DNA from: Rhodoferax sp.
GTDB lineage: Bacteria; Pseudomonadota; Gammaproteobacteria; Burkholderiales; Burkholderiaceae_C
Length of the DNA stretch: 9,662 bases
Reading direction: 5' to 3'
Assembly (NCBI GenBank): GCA_028711355.1
Contig: JAQTSL010000126.1
Location: 1-9,662 of the forward strand
Position numbers and translations under genes: made by a program
The notes under the pieces: model-generated
Seen by the model: only the letters and a program-made list of their open reading frames with translations
Told to the model about the DNA's origin: nothing
Databases searched by the model: none
In this document: piece by piece, positions 1-6,534 of the stretch
Layout: each line of letters begins with the position of its first letter
Numbering within the stretch: position 1 is the first letter of the stretch

Positions 1-1220
1 TTGTGGCGGTGCAAACCAGCACCACGCTATCGACAAGCAGACCGCACGGTCGGGCAATCTCAGCAGCACCACAGGCCAAGCTGTCGCAGCGCGGCCAGGG
101 TATGGTCAACACCGGGGGCTGCATGGAGCCGCTGCGGCTGCAAGCTTTTGCCGCCGGTAGCCCCGACCTGCGAGCATTTCCCCACACGCTCTGGCGTCAG
201 CTCACCAGCAAACGCCTGCGCCAAGACCCCGAGGCACTGATGCGTTATGGCGACCCACAGGGCCGTGAAGACTTGCGCGAGGCCATCGCACAGTATTTGA
301 CAAGTTCACGCGGCGTGTCTTGTACAGCAGCGCAGGTGGTGGTGCTCACCAGTTCACAACAAGCGCTGCAACTGCTGGCCACCCTGCTGCTGGATCCTGG
401 TGATCGCGTGTGGCTGGAAGACCCCGGCTACCGAGGCGCACGTGCAGCGTTTGCCGCCAGTGGTGCGCAATTGGTGGCGCTGTCGGTGGATGCACAAGGC
501 TTGGTGCCCGACTTCAGCCTGCCCGCGCCACGGCTGATTTACCTCACACCCAGCCACCAGTACCCCACCGGCCACACGCTGAGCCTGGCGCGACGCTTGG
601 CGCTGGTGAACTACGCACAAGACCAAGGCTGCTGGATCGTGGAAGACGACTACGACAGCGAGTTTTTGTACGAGGGCCGCCCCACGCCCAGCCTGCAAGG
701 CCTAGACCATGCTGGCCGGGTGATTTACCTCGGCACGTTTTCCAAAACGCTATTCCCCTCACTGCGCATCGCCTACGCTGTGCTGCCCGAAACCCTGGTG
801 CAAGCCATGGTGACGGCGCGCAGCGTGTACGACGGGCATGTGGCCCAACTGGCGCAGGCCGTCACGGCAGATTTCATGCTGCACGGCCACTTTGCAGCAC
901 ACCTGCGCTTGATGCGCCAGCTCTACCGCAGCCGACACAACCTGCTGCTGGAACTGATCGACCGCAAGCTACCCTGGGCACTGCCACTCAACAGTACAGG
1001 CGGCCTGCAACTCAGTCTCATGTTGCCTGCGGGCAGCGAGCCTAGCTTGACAAGGCAGGCCGCCGAGCGCGGCATCCTCACCCCCAGCCTGAGCGCCCTG
1101 CACAGCCGTCCCGGCACGGGTGATGGCTGGCTGCTGGGTTTTGCTGCGCTACAACCCGCAGAAATAGAAGCCGCCTTGACCACATTGGCCAAGCTGAAAC
1201 CGCCCAGGCAAACAAGGTAA
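1..1220 (+). CDS. MocR/GntR-family transcriptional regulator with aminotransferase domain (5' end outside window)
   Basis: This is the C-terminal 405 residues of a PdxR/MocR-type regulator, read in the frame that begins at base 3. What is visible is a linker of about 35 residues followed by a complete fold-type I aminotransferase domain. The domain shows MRYGDPQGREDLREAIA, the PLP aspartate/tyrosine motif VEDDYDSEF (residues 214-222 counted from base 3) and the PLP lysine in GTFSKTLFPSLR (Lys at 744-746). Full-length MocR proteins are about 480-500 residues with an N-terminal winged-helix DNA-binding domain, and that part lies upstream of the window. A GTG at base 3 is therefore unlikely to be the true start. 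Family members use PLP or an amino-acid adduct as effector and often control vitamin B6, GABA or taurine genes. The target here cannot be read from the sequence, since the divergent upstream neighbour is not visible. An inverted repeat lies just after the stop codon. Confidence 0.93.
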   Translation, partial: VAVQTSTTLSTSRPHGRAISAAPQAKLSQRGQGMVNTGGCMEPLRLQAFAAGSPDLRAFPHTLWRQLTSKRLRQDPEALMRYGDPQGREDLREAIAQYLTSSRGVSCTAAQVVVLTSSQQALQLLATLLLDPGDRVWLEDPGYRGARAAFAASGAQLVALSVDAQGLVPDFSLPAPRLIYLTPSHQYPTGHTLSLARRLALVNYAQDQGCWIVEDDYDSEFLYEGRPTPSLQGLDHAGRVIYLGTFSKTLFPSLRIAYAVLPETLVQAMVTARSVYDGHVAQLAQAVTADFMLHGHFAAHLRLMRQLYRSRHNLLLELIDRKLPWALPLNSTGGLQLSLMLPAGSEPSLTRQAAERGILTPSLSALHSRPGTGDGWLLGFAALQPAEIEAALTTLAKLKPPRQTR

Positions 1221-1223
1221 AAA

Positions 1224-1242
1224 TGTCCGCTTAATACGGACA
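1224..1242. promoter_or_regulatory. Perfect 6-bp inverted repeat, candidate operator or hairpin
   Basis: TGTCCG and CGGACA are separated by the 7-base AT-rich spacer CTTAATA, four bases after the MocR stop codon and 51 bases before the radical SAM start. No T-run follows, so it is a poor intrinsic terminator. A TCCGCT half-motif recurs at 1259-1264, just before a TATAAA stretch (1264-1269) that could be a -10 element, though no convincing -35 is seen. It could be an operator for the upstream regulator or an unrelated factor, and the function is inferred only from symmetry and position. Confidence 0.35.
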
Positions 1243-1293
1243 AATATCGACCAACTTATCCGCTATAAAAAGTCAATCCATGAAGGCCCAGCC

Positions 1294-2193
1294 GTGAGCA
1301 CCGTTATCCCTATCCGTTACATCAACCCAGTGTTTCGCCCGCCCAGCGAGGCCGAGTCGCTGATCCTGCCGCTGACCAATGGCTGCTCGTGGAACAAGTG
1401 CACTTATTGCGAGATGTACACCGCGCCGCAAAAGAAATTTGCGCTGCGTGACGAGGATGAAACCCTGGCCGCCCTGCACGCCTGCGGCGAGCAGTTTGCC
1501 GACCAGGTGCAACGGGTTTTTCTGGGTGATGGGGACGCCATGGTGCTGTCAACCCGGCGGCTGATGACGCTACTTGCCGCCATCAAAACCCACTTGCCCC
1601 GCGTGCGGCGCATTTCGAGTTACTGCCTGCCGCGCAATCTGCGCCACAAGTCGGTGCAGGAGTTGCAAGAATTGCGCGAAGCCGGTTTGTCACTGGCTTA
1701 CGTAGGCGCCGAGTCGGGCGACGACGAACTGCTGCAACACATCCACAAGGGTGAGACCTTTGAGTCCACCCGCGAGGCGCTGGACAAGCTCGGTGCGGCC
1801 GGCATCAGCCGCTCGGTGATGTTGCTCAATGGCCTGGGCGGAGTCGTCTTGTCGCAGCAACACGCGGCCAATTCGGCGCGCCTGATCAACCTGACGCAGC
1901 CTGAATTTCTGGCCACGCTGGTAGTGAGTTTTCCGCAGGGCGAGGCGCGGTTTTGTCAGGCTTTCCCGCAGTGGGAGCCACTGGATCAGCCCGCCTTGTT
2001 TGCCGAGATGCTGCAATTTCTGCAAGCGCTGGAACTCAAGCGCACCGTGTTTCGCAGCGACCATGCTTCCAATTGGTTGGTGCTCAAAGGTGTCCTCGGC
2101 GCCGAGAAGGAACGCCTGCTGGCCCAGGTGAACGCGGCGCTGCAACAGCCCGAATTGGCGAAGTTGCGACCGAGTTGGCAGCGCGGGCTTTGA
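1294..2193 (+). CDS. Radical SAM protein, CX4CX2C type
   Basis: A 299-residue protein with the radical SAM cluster motif NGCSWNKCTYCEMY. Cys31, Cys36 and Cys39 are spaced CX4CX2C rather than the classical CX3CX2C. I recognise this variant from a family of uncharacterised radical SAM proteins of similar length. Further family-like segments are VFLGDGDAMVLSTRRL (residues about 74-89), AYVGAESGDDELL (about 139-151) and a C-terminus ending SWQRGL. The enzyme should bind a [4Fe-4S] cluster and cleave S-adenosylmethionine to a 5'-deoxyadenosyl radical, but its substrate is unknown. The GTG start at 1294 is chosen because a GAAGG-like ribosome-binding sequence lies at 1282-1286 and there is no in-frame ATG close upstream. 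An ATG at 1280 in another frame gives only a five-codon peptide whose TGA overlaps the GTG. The dioxygenase gene follows after 75 nt on the same strand and may be co-transcribed. Confidence 0.93.
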   Translation: MSTVIPIRYINPVFRPPSEAESLILPLTNGCSWNKCTYCEMYTAPQKKFALRDEDETLAALHACGEQFADQVQRVFLGDGDAMVLSTRRLMTLLAAIKTHLPRVRRISSYCLPRNLRHKSVQELQELREAGLSLAYVGAESGDDELLQHIHKGETFESTREALDKLGAAGISRSVMLLNGLGGVVLSQQHAANSARLINLTQPEFLATLVVSFPQGEARFCQAFPQWEPLDQPALFAEMLQFLQALELKRTVFRSDHASNWLVLKGVLGAEKERLLAQVNAALQQPELAKLRPSWQRGL

Positions 2194-2268
2194 GCCGTAC
2201 TCAGCCGCAGGTCTGACGGCCTGCATCCGTGCGATCATCCGCCCCTCTTTTATTTCTGCTGACCTGTC

Positions 2269-3018
2269 ATGACCGCGTCTTTTGCTCCGCCCACTTTGGC
2301 CCAACCGACAAGCCTGGGGGCTGTGCTGCAACAACAGGGATTTGCGGTGCTGGATGCGGCCAGCATGTGCGCGTTAAGTGGCTGCAATCGGTCGGACCTG
2401 GAGGCCTTGCGTGACCAGTGGGCCGACCTGCCGCCAGACGCCTATCTGCGCGACGGCGGACGTTATCGGCGGCGTCGCCATGCCAGTTTTGTGGTGCAAG
2501 ACGGGCGAATCACCCAAGCACCGCACCGGGCGCACTGGCAGCCGCTGGAATACAACGCGCTGCACGGTGGCATGCAGCGCATGTTTGAACCCATGACTGC
2601 TGAAGTTGTGGCCCAGCCGGTGTGGACCCCGTTGCTGCTGTGGCTGGCCACGGTGTGTTCAACGCTCAAGGGTCACCAGCCCTGGTTTGTCGAAGCGCAC
2701 CAATTCCGCATCGACACCACCGACGGCATCGGCCGACCCACACCTGAAGGCGCACACCGCGACGGTGTCGATCTGGTGGCGGTGTTTCTGGTTAACCGCG
2801 AGGGTGTCAAAGGTGGTGAGTCGCGGGTGTTTGATGCGGCCGGCCCCAATGGTCAACGTTTCACCCTGAGCCAACCGTGGTCGGTGTTGTTGCTCGACGA
2901 TACGCGGGTCATTCACGAATCCACTCCGATCCAGCCGCTGGCCACGGGCGGCTGGCGCGACACCCTGGTGTTGACGCTGCGTGCCAATGGTTTTCAGGAT
3001 GAAGACCCTACTCGGTGA
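2269..3018 (+). CDS. 2OG-Fe(II) dioxygenase, PF10014 (BsmA / L-isoleucine dioxygenase-like) family
   Basis: A 249-residue protein carrying the complete iron site of a 2-oxoglutarate-dependent dioxygenase. His163 and Asp165 lie in EGAHRDGVDLV and the distal His216 in DDTRVIHESTPI. Arg230 in GGWRDTLVLTLR is placed to hold the 2OG carboxylate. The string HxDGVD, then GGESxVFD, then LLLDDTR, then HESTPI is the pattern of PF10014, which includes BsmA and the amino-acid hydroxylating IDO enzymes. By family analogy the substrate may be a free amino acid or a related small molecule, but nothing in the sequence fixes it. The N-terminal 100 residues are less conserved and probably form the substrate lid. 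There is no signal peptide, so it should be cytoplasmic. The ATG at 2269 follows a weak ribosome-binding region. The gene lies 75 nt after the radical SAM gene and 61 nt before a glutathione S-transferase gene. Confidence 0.9.
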   Translation: MTASFAPPTLAQPTSLGAVLQQQGFAVLDAASMCALSGCNRSDLEALRDQWADLPPDAYLRDGGRYRRRRHASFVVQDGRITQAPHRAHWQPLEYNALHGGMQRMFEPMTAEVVAQPVWTPLLLWLATVCSTLKGHQPWFVEAHQFRIDTTDGIGRPTPEGAHRDGVDLVAVFLVNREGVKGGESRVFDAAGPNGQRFTLSQPWSVLLLDDTRVIHESTPIQPLATGGWRDTLVLTLRANGFQDEDPTR

Positions 3019-3079
3019 ACTGACTCCTGCTCACGCTCATAGAATCCACCGGCCGGGCCTTGCCCAACAGGAAACCACC

Positions 3080-3706
3080 ATGTCCCAACTGAAACTCACC
3101 TACTTCGACATTCACGGCGGCCGCGCCGAACCCGCACGCCTGGCGTTGGCCATCGGCGGCATCGCGTTTGAAGACCACCGTTTTGCTTTTCCAGAGTTTG
3201 CTGAAGTGCGCAAAACCACACCCTTTAACCAGGTACCCACGCTGCATGTGGACGGTGTCCAGGTGACGCAGTGCGACGCCATCCTGCGCTACGTCGGCAA
3301 ACTCGCGGGCCTGTACCCGACCGACCCTTTCCAGGCGCTGCTGTGCGACGAGGTGACGTATGTGGTGGAAGAAGCTGGCGTCAAATTGGGGCCCTCATTT
3401 CGCCTGACGGGTGACGCCCAGAAGGAAGCGCGCCTGGCCCTGGTCAACGGCTCGATGCCGGTGTACCTGGCCTGGCTGCAAAACCAGTTGATCGCCCACG
3501 GCGGTGAGTTCTTTGCCGACAACCGCCTCACCGTGGCCGACCTGAAGGTGTTTGTCGATGTGCGCAGCCTGAGCTCCGGCCGCCTGGACCATGTGCCCAC
3601 CGACTTGGTCGAAAGGGTCGCACCGCTGCTCAACGCCCACATGCAGCGCGTCGCCAACACACCCGCCGTGCTGCAGTACTACGCCAAATTCAGCGCCAAT
3701 ATCTAA
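3080..3706 (+). CDS. Glutathione S-transferase, sigma-like
   Basis: A 208-residue protein of normal GST length. The N-terminal thioredoxin-like domain starts MSQLKLTYFDIHGGRAEPAR, with Tyr8 in the place of the catalytic tyrosine of sigma/alpha/mu/pi GSTs. It contains the cis-proline loop FNQVPTLHVDG and the glutathione-binding segment QCDAILRYVG. In most relatives that segment begins Q-S, so the serine is replaced here by Cys65. The all-helical C-terminal domain follows from about residue 82 and includes the folding motif region FFADNRLTVADLKVFV. It should conjugate or reduce electrophiles with glutathione in the cytoplasm. The ATG at 3080 is preferred over upstream in-frame ATGs because AGGAA at 3069-3073 precedes it and homology begins there. 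A TAGAAT at 3040-3045 could be a -10 box giving this gene its own promoter, but the -35 match is poor. Confidence 0.92.
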   Translation: MSQLKLTYFDIHGGRAEPARLALAIGGIAFEDHRFAFPEFAEVRKTTPFNQVPTLHVDGVQVTQCDAILRYVGKLAGLYPTDPFQALLCDEVTYVVEEAGVKLGPSFRLTGDAQKEARLALVNGSMPVYLAWLQNQLIAHGGEFFADNRLTVADLKVFVDVRSLSSGRLDHVPTDLVERVAPLLNAHMQRVANTPAVLQYYAKFSANI

Positions 3707-3745
3707 CTTGGCTCGCCTGCGCCGACTCGTACCCCGAATTGACTC

Positions 3746-3762
3746 CCAGGCTCACTGCCTGG
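3746..3762 (+). other. Hairpin downstream of gst, possible terminator without T-run
   Basis: CCAGGC-TCACT-GCCTGG forms a perfect 6-bp stem with a 5-base loop, 39 nt after the gst stop codon. No T-tract follows, so intrinsic termination is doubtful. It may instead stabilise the 3' end of the transcript. It sits in the 83-nt stretch between gst and the truncated dehydrogenase, where I see no gene. Confidence 0.4.
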
Positions 3763-3789
3763 AGATCTGACGTTAAAAAGCGCTGCTAG

Positions 3790-4350
3790 TCCCACTTCAG
3801 ACTTGAATCCGCCCACGTCACCCTCGCCACCAAGAGCAATGGCATCGCCATCAGCATGCCCTGGTGGGACCAACGTGCCGACGAGGTTGCCAAGGATTAC
3901 CCCGAAGTCACGCTGGACAAGCAGCACATTGACATCCTGTGCGCCCGCTTTGTGCTGCAGCCCGGCCGCTTTGATGTAGTGGCTGCCACCAACTTGTTTG
4001 GCGACATCCTGTCTGACCTGGGCCCGGCCACCACCGGCACCATCGGCCTGGCACCGTCGGCCAACCTCAACCCCGAGCGCAGCTTTCCCAGCCTGTTCGA
4101 GCCGGTGCACGGCTCCGCACCAGACATCTACGGCAAGAACATCGCCAATCCGATTGCCATGATCTGGTCGGGCGCCTTGATGCTGGACTTCCTCACGCAG
4201 GGGGTGGGTGCAGGCCGAGCGGCGCACGATGCCATCGTGGTCGCCATTGAAGCCGTCCTCAAGAGCGGCCCGCGCACGCCCGATCTGGGTGGCACGGCCA
4301 GCACCACGCAAGTGGGCGAGGCGATTGCGACGCTGGTTGCGCAAGGATGA
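3790..4350 (+). pseudogene. D-malate / tartrate dehydrogenase, 5'-truncated remnant (C-terminal half)
   Basis: From the TAG at 3787-3789 the frame is open for 186 codons, and nearly all of it matches the C-terminal half of the tartrate/D-malate dehydrogenase (TtuC/DmlA, isopropylmalate dehydrogenase-like) family. Visible segments are ATKSNGIAISMPWWDQRA with the catalytic lysine in TKSN, HIDILCARFV, the metal-binding ATNLFGDILSDLGP, and the NAD-binding FEPVHGSAPDI with GKNIANPIAMIWSGA. Family members are about 350-360 residues, so the first half, with the substrate-binding arginines and tyrosine, is missing. Homology stops abruptly near 3796-3815. An ATG exists at 3856, but a product started there would lack the catalytic lysine and half the fold, so I treat it as non-functional. 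The enzyme family oxidatively decarboxylates D-malate or tartrate with NAD. In the same orientation, 91 nt downstream, is an intact gabD-like gene that was probably its operon partner. Confidence 0.88.
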
Positions 4351-4364
4351 TTTCTGGTCTCTGG

Positions 4365-4421
4365 TTGCTACTATAAATATAGCTTCTTGCGCTTGTAATA
4401 CGAGGGCTTGAGGCTGTTTTT
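4365..4421 (+). repeat. Dispersed intergenic repeat, copy A
   Basis: A 57-base AT-richer block with ordered segments TTGCTA, TAGCT, TTGCGCTT, AGGGCT, AGGC and TTTT. An inverted copy lies at 6680-6736, and 37 of 57 bases agree in an ungapped alignment. The core GCGCTTG (4389-4395) and CGAGGGC (4401-4407) form an imperfect palindrome around TAATA. From memory, elements of this form (TAGC...GCGCTT...AGGGCT..AGGCC) recur between genes in Comamonadaceae genomes. It lies between the dehydrogenase remnant and gabD, ending 20 nt before the gabD start codon. Confidence 0.75.
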
Positions 4422-4441
4422 ATTCAAATACTCTTATTCCC

Positions 4442-5911
4442 ATGACACTCTCACTCACCCGTACCGATCTCATCCGCAGTGCCAACTTCATTAGCGGGCA
4501 ATGGACGGCTGCCACGGGCGCCCGACTCGATGTCACCGACCCCGCCACTAGCGAAGTGATTGCCAGCGTGCCTGACTCGGGTGCGCCCGAAGCCCTGGCG
4601 GCGGTAGATGCCGCCCATGCCGCCTTCCTCGCCTGGCGCAAAGTACCGGCCAAACAGCGCGCGGCCATCATCAAACGCTGGAACGATCTGGTCCTGGCGC
4701 ACCAGGACGACCTGGGCAAGCTCATTAGCCTGGAGCAAGGCAAGCCCTTGGCCGAGGGCAAGGGCGAGGTGGCCTATGCGGCCAGCTACATCGAGTGGTT
4801 TGGCGAAGAGGCCACACGCATGAGTGGTGAGGTCATTCCCGCCCATGTGCCGGGGCGGCGCGTGTTGGCGCTGCGCGAGCCGGTGGGTGTGGTGGCGGCC
4901 ATCACGCCGTGGAACTTCCCCGCTGCCATGATCGCCCGCAAGATCGCCCCGGCCCTGGCCGCAGGCTGCACCGTGGTGTGCAAACCGGCCGAGGACACGC
5001 CGCTGACCTCACTGGCCCTGGTGTTGCTGGCGCACGAAGCGGGTGTGCCGCCTGGCGTGCTTAACATCGTCACCGCCTCACGCGAGCAAACCCCGGCGGT
5101 GGTGGACGTGTGGCTGGACGACTCCCGCGTGCGCAAGATCACCTTCACCGGCTCCACCTTGGTGGGCAAGCACCTGGCTCGCCGCAGCGCCGACACGCTC
5201 AAGAAGCTGTCGCTGGAGCTGGGCGGCAACGCGCCCTTCATCGTGTTTGACGACGCCGATGTGGAGGCCGCCGTGGACGGGCTGATGGTCGCCAAGTTCC
5301 GCAATGGCGGGCAAACCTGCGTCTGTCCCAACCGCGTCTTTGTGCACCGCAGCGTGTTCGATGCCTTTGCCGCCAAGCTCACGGCCCGCGTGGCCGCGCT
5401 GAAGGTGGGTCCAGCCAGTGACCCTGCCTCGCAGATCGGCCCCATGATCAATGCCCGCGCGGTAGAGAAGATTGAGCGCCACCTGGCCGATGCCGTGGCC
5501 AGGGGAGCCACGGTGCTGACCGGCGGCAAGCGCCTGCCAGAACTGGGTGCCACCTACTACGCACCCACGGTGCTGACCGGTGCGGATGCCAGCATGGCTT
5601 GCGCCTGCGAAGAGACCTTTGGCCCGGTGGCTGCGCTCACGGTGTTTGCCGACGAGGCAGAAGTGATCGTCGCCGCCAACGACACGCCCTTCGGCCTGGC
5701 GGCCTACTTCTACAGCCAAAATGTGCGCCGCATCTGGCGCTTGGCCGATGCACTGGAGAGCGGCATTGTGGGTATCAACGAAGGGGCGCTGGCCTCTGAG
5801 TCAGCACCCTTTGGCGGGGTGAAGGAGTCAGGCTACGGCCGGGAAGGCTCCACCCATGGTCTGGACGACTACCTGCACTTCAAGTACGTGTGCCAGGGCG
5901 GTTTGGGTTAA
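4442..5911 (+). CDS. gabD: Succinate-semialdehyde dehydrogenase (NAD(P)+), GabD-like
   Basis: A full-length 489-residue aldehyde dehydrogenase. All key residues are present: Asn158 in ITPWNFPAAM, Lys181 in CKPAEDTP, the general base Glu259 in LELGGNAP, the nucleophile Cys293 in NGGQTCVCPNR, and Glu391 in CEETFGPV. The C-terminal part reads PFGGVKESGYGREGSTHGLDDYL. The block KFRNGGQTCVCPNR and the total length fit the succinate-semialdehyde dehydrogenase group, which oxidises succinate semialdehyde (from GABA or related catabolism) to succinate. A related semialdehyde such as glutarate semialdehyde cannot be excluded. The start at 4442 fits the family N-terminus, but no clear Shine-Dalgarno sequence is seen before it. 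The upstream 91 nt is largely a dispersed repeat. The gene is flanked by truncated remnants of a tartrate/D-malate dehydrogenase and a TRAP permease, and it ends at a strong terminator 70 nt downstream. Confidence 0.94.
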   Translation: MTLSLTRTDLIRSANFISGQWTAATGARLDVTDPATSEVIASVPDSGAPEALAAVDAAHAAFLAWRKVPAKQRAAIIKRWNDLVLAHQDDLGKLISLEQGKPLAEGKGEVAYAASYIEWFGEEATRMSGEVIPAHVPGRRVLALREPVGVVAAITPWNFPAAMIARKIAPALAAGCTVVCKPAEDTPLTSLALVLLAHEAGVPPGVLNIVTASREQTPAVVDVWLDDSRVRKITFTGSTLVGKHLARRSADTLKKLSLELGGNAPFIVFDDADVEAAVDGLMVAKFRNGGQTCVCPNRVFVHRSVFDAFAAKLTARVAALKVGPASDPASQIGPMINARAVEKIERHLADAVARGATVLTGGKRLPELGATYYAPTVLTGADASMACACEETFGPVAALTVFADEAEVIVAANDTPFGLAAYFYSQNVRRIWRLADALESGIVGINEGALASESAPFGGVKESGYGREGSTHGLDDYLHFKYVCQGGLG

Positions 5912-5981
5912 TGCGGATATGGAGTCGGATGTTGCTATCTGCCGCGCCATCAACACGCGGCAAGACTTGCTGAAAGGAATG

Positions 5982-6011
5982 AAAAAAGCCCGGCATTGGT
6001 CGGGCTTTTTT
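5982..6011. terminator. Bidirectional rho-independent terminator between gabD and the dctM remnant
   Basis: AAAAAAGCCCG and CGGGCTTTTTT form an 11-bp stem (5 G-C-rich pairs plus 6 A-T pairs) with the 8-base loop 5993-6000. The T-run follows the stem on the plus strand and the A-run gives the same on the minus strand. The element can therefore end transcription of gabD from the left and of dctM from the right. It is the clearest terminator in the window. Confidence 0.93.
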
Positions 6012-6030
6012 GCAAGAGGGGCGGGTCTCG

Positions 6031-6528
6031 CTACATCATCCCCAACATGCGTGGGAACCAGGTGGACAAGGGCGGGTAGTAGGTCACCACCATCAAAAAG
6101 CCCAGCATCGCCAGCAGCCACGGCCAGACCGCCACGGTCAGTTCGGTAATGCCCATCTTGGTGATGCCACTGGCGACATACAGGTTCAGCCCCACCGGCG
6201 GGTGACACATGCCCACTTTCATGTTGACCACCATGATGATGCCAAAGTGCACCGGGTCAATGCCCAGTTTCATCGCCACCGGGAACAAAATCGGGGCAAA
6301 GATCAGCACGATGGAGGAAGGTTCCATGAAGTTGCCCGCCAGCAGCAGCATCACGTTCACCGCCAGCAAGAAGGTGATCATGCCCAGGCCGTTGCCCAGC
6401 ATCCAGTCGGCCAGCGCCTGTGGAATGTTTTCGTTGGTCATGATGAAGCTGAACAGCACCGCATTGGTGATGATGTACAGCAGCATCGCGCTCATGTTGG
6501 CCGAACGCGGCAGCACGCGTGGCACGTT
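6031..6528 (-). pseudogene. dctM: TRAP-type C4-dicarboxylate transporter large permease (DctM), 5'-truncated remnant
   Basis: The minus strand encodes about 165 residues matching the C-terminal third of TRAP large permeases, which are normally about 425-435 residues with 12 membrane helices. Recognisable parts include SANMSAMLLYIITNAVLFSF, FIMTNENIPQALADWMLG, NFMEPSSIVLIFAPILFP, GIDPVHFGIIMVVN, MCHPPVGLNLYVASGITKMG and the ending FPRMLGMM before the TAG at 6031-6033. Several hydrophobic segments remain. Homology starts at about VPRVLPRSANMS near 6528, and the codons further upstream read as antisense of a dinB fragment. The first two thirds of the gene are absent, so no transporter can be made. 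Family members form the membrane channel of sodium-coupled uptake systems for C4-dicarboxylates or other organic acids, which fits the dehydrogenase genes to the left. The usual glutamate before VGMCHPP is lysine here (codon 6217-6219). Confidence 0.88.
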
Positions 6529-6534
6529 GACCAC

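Noticed and set aside
1280..1297. Five-codon upstream peptide overlapping the radical SAM GTG start
   Set aside because: It is too short to judge, and the same bases serve as the ribosome-binding region. There is no sign of attenuation structure or amino-acid bias.
3703..4344. Long open frame on the minus strand opposite the dehydrogenase remnant (213 codons)
   Set aside because: The plus strand shows clear dehydrogenase motifs throughout. The minus frame has low-complexity Gly/Ala/Arg composition typical of antisense in GC-rich DNA and no recognisable motif.
4786..5719. Two long minus-strand open frames opposite gabD
   Set aside because: They mirror gabD codon structure and have no family signature. 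gabD itself is complete with all catalytic residues.
5942..5960. Inverted repeat CCGCG/CGCGG after gabD
   Set aside because: A five-base stem with a nine-base loop in GC-rich DNA is expected by chance, and the real terminator is 20 bases further on.
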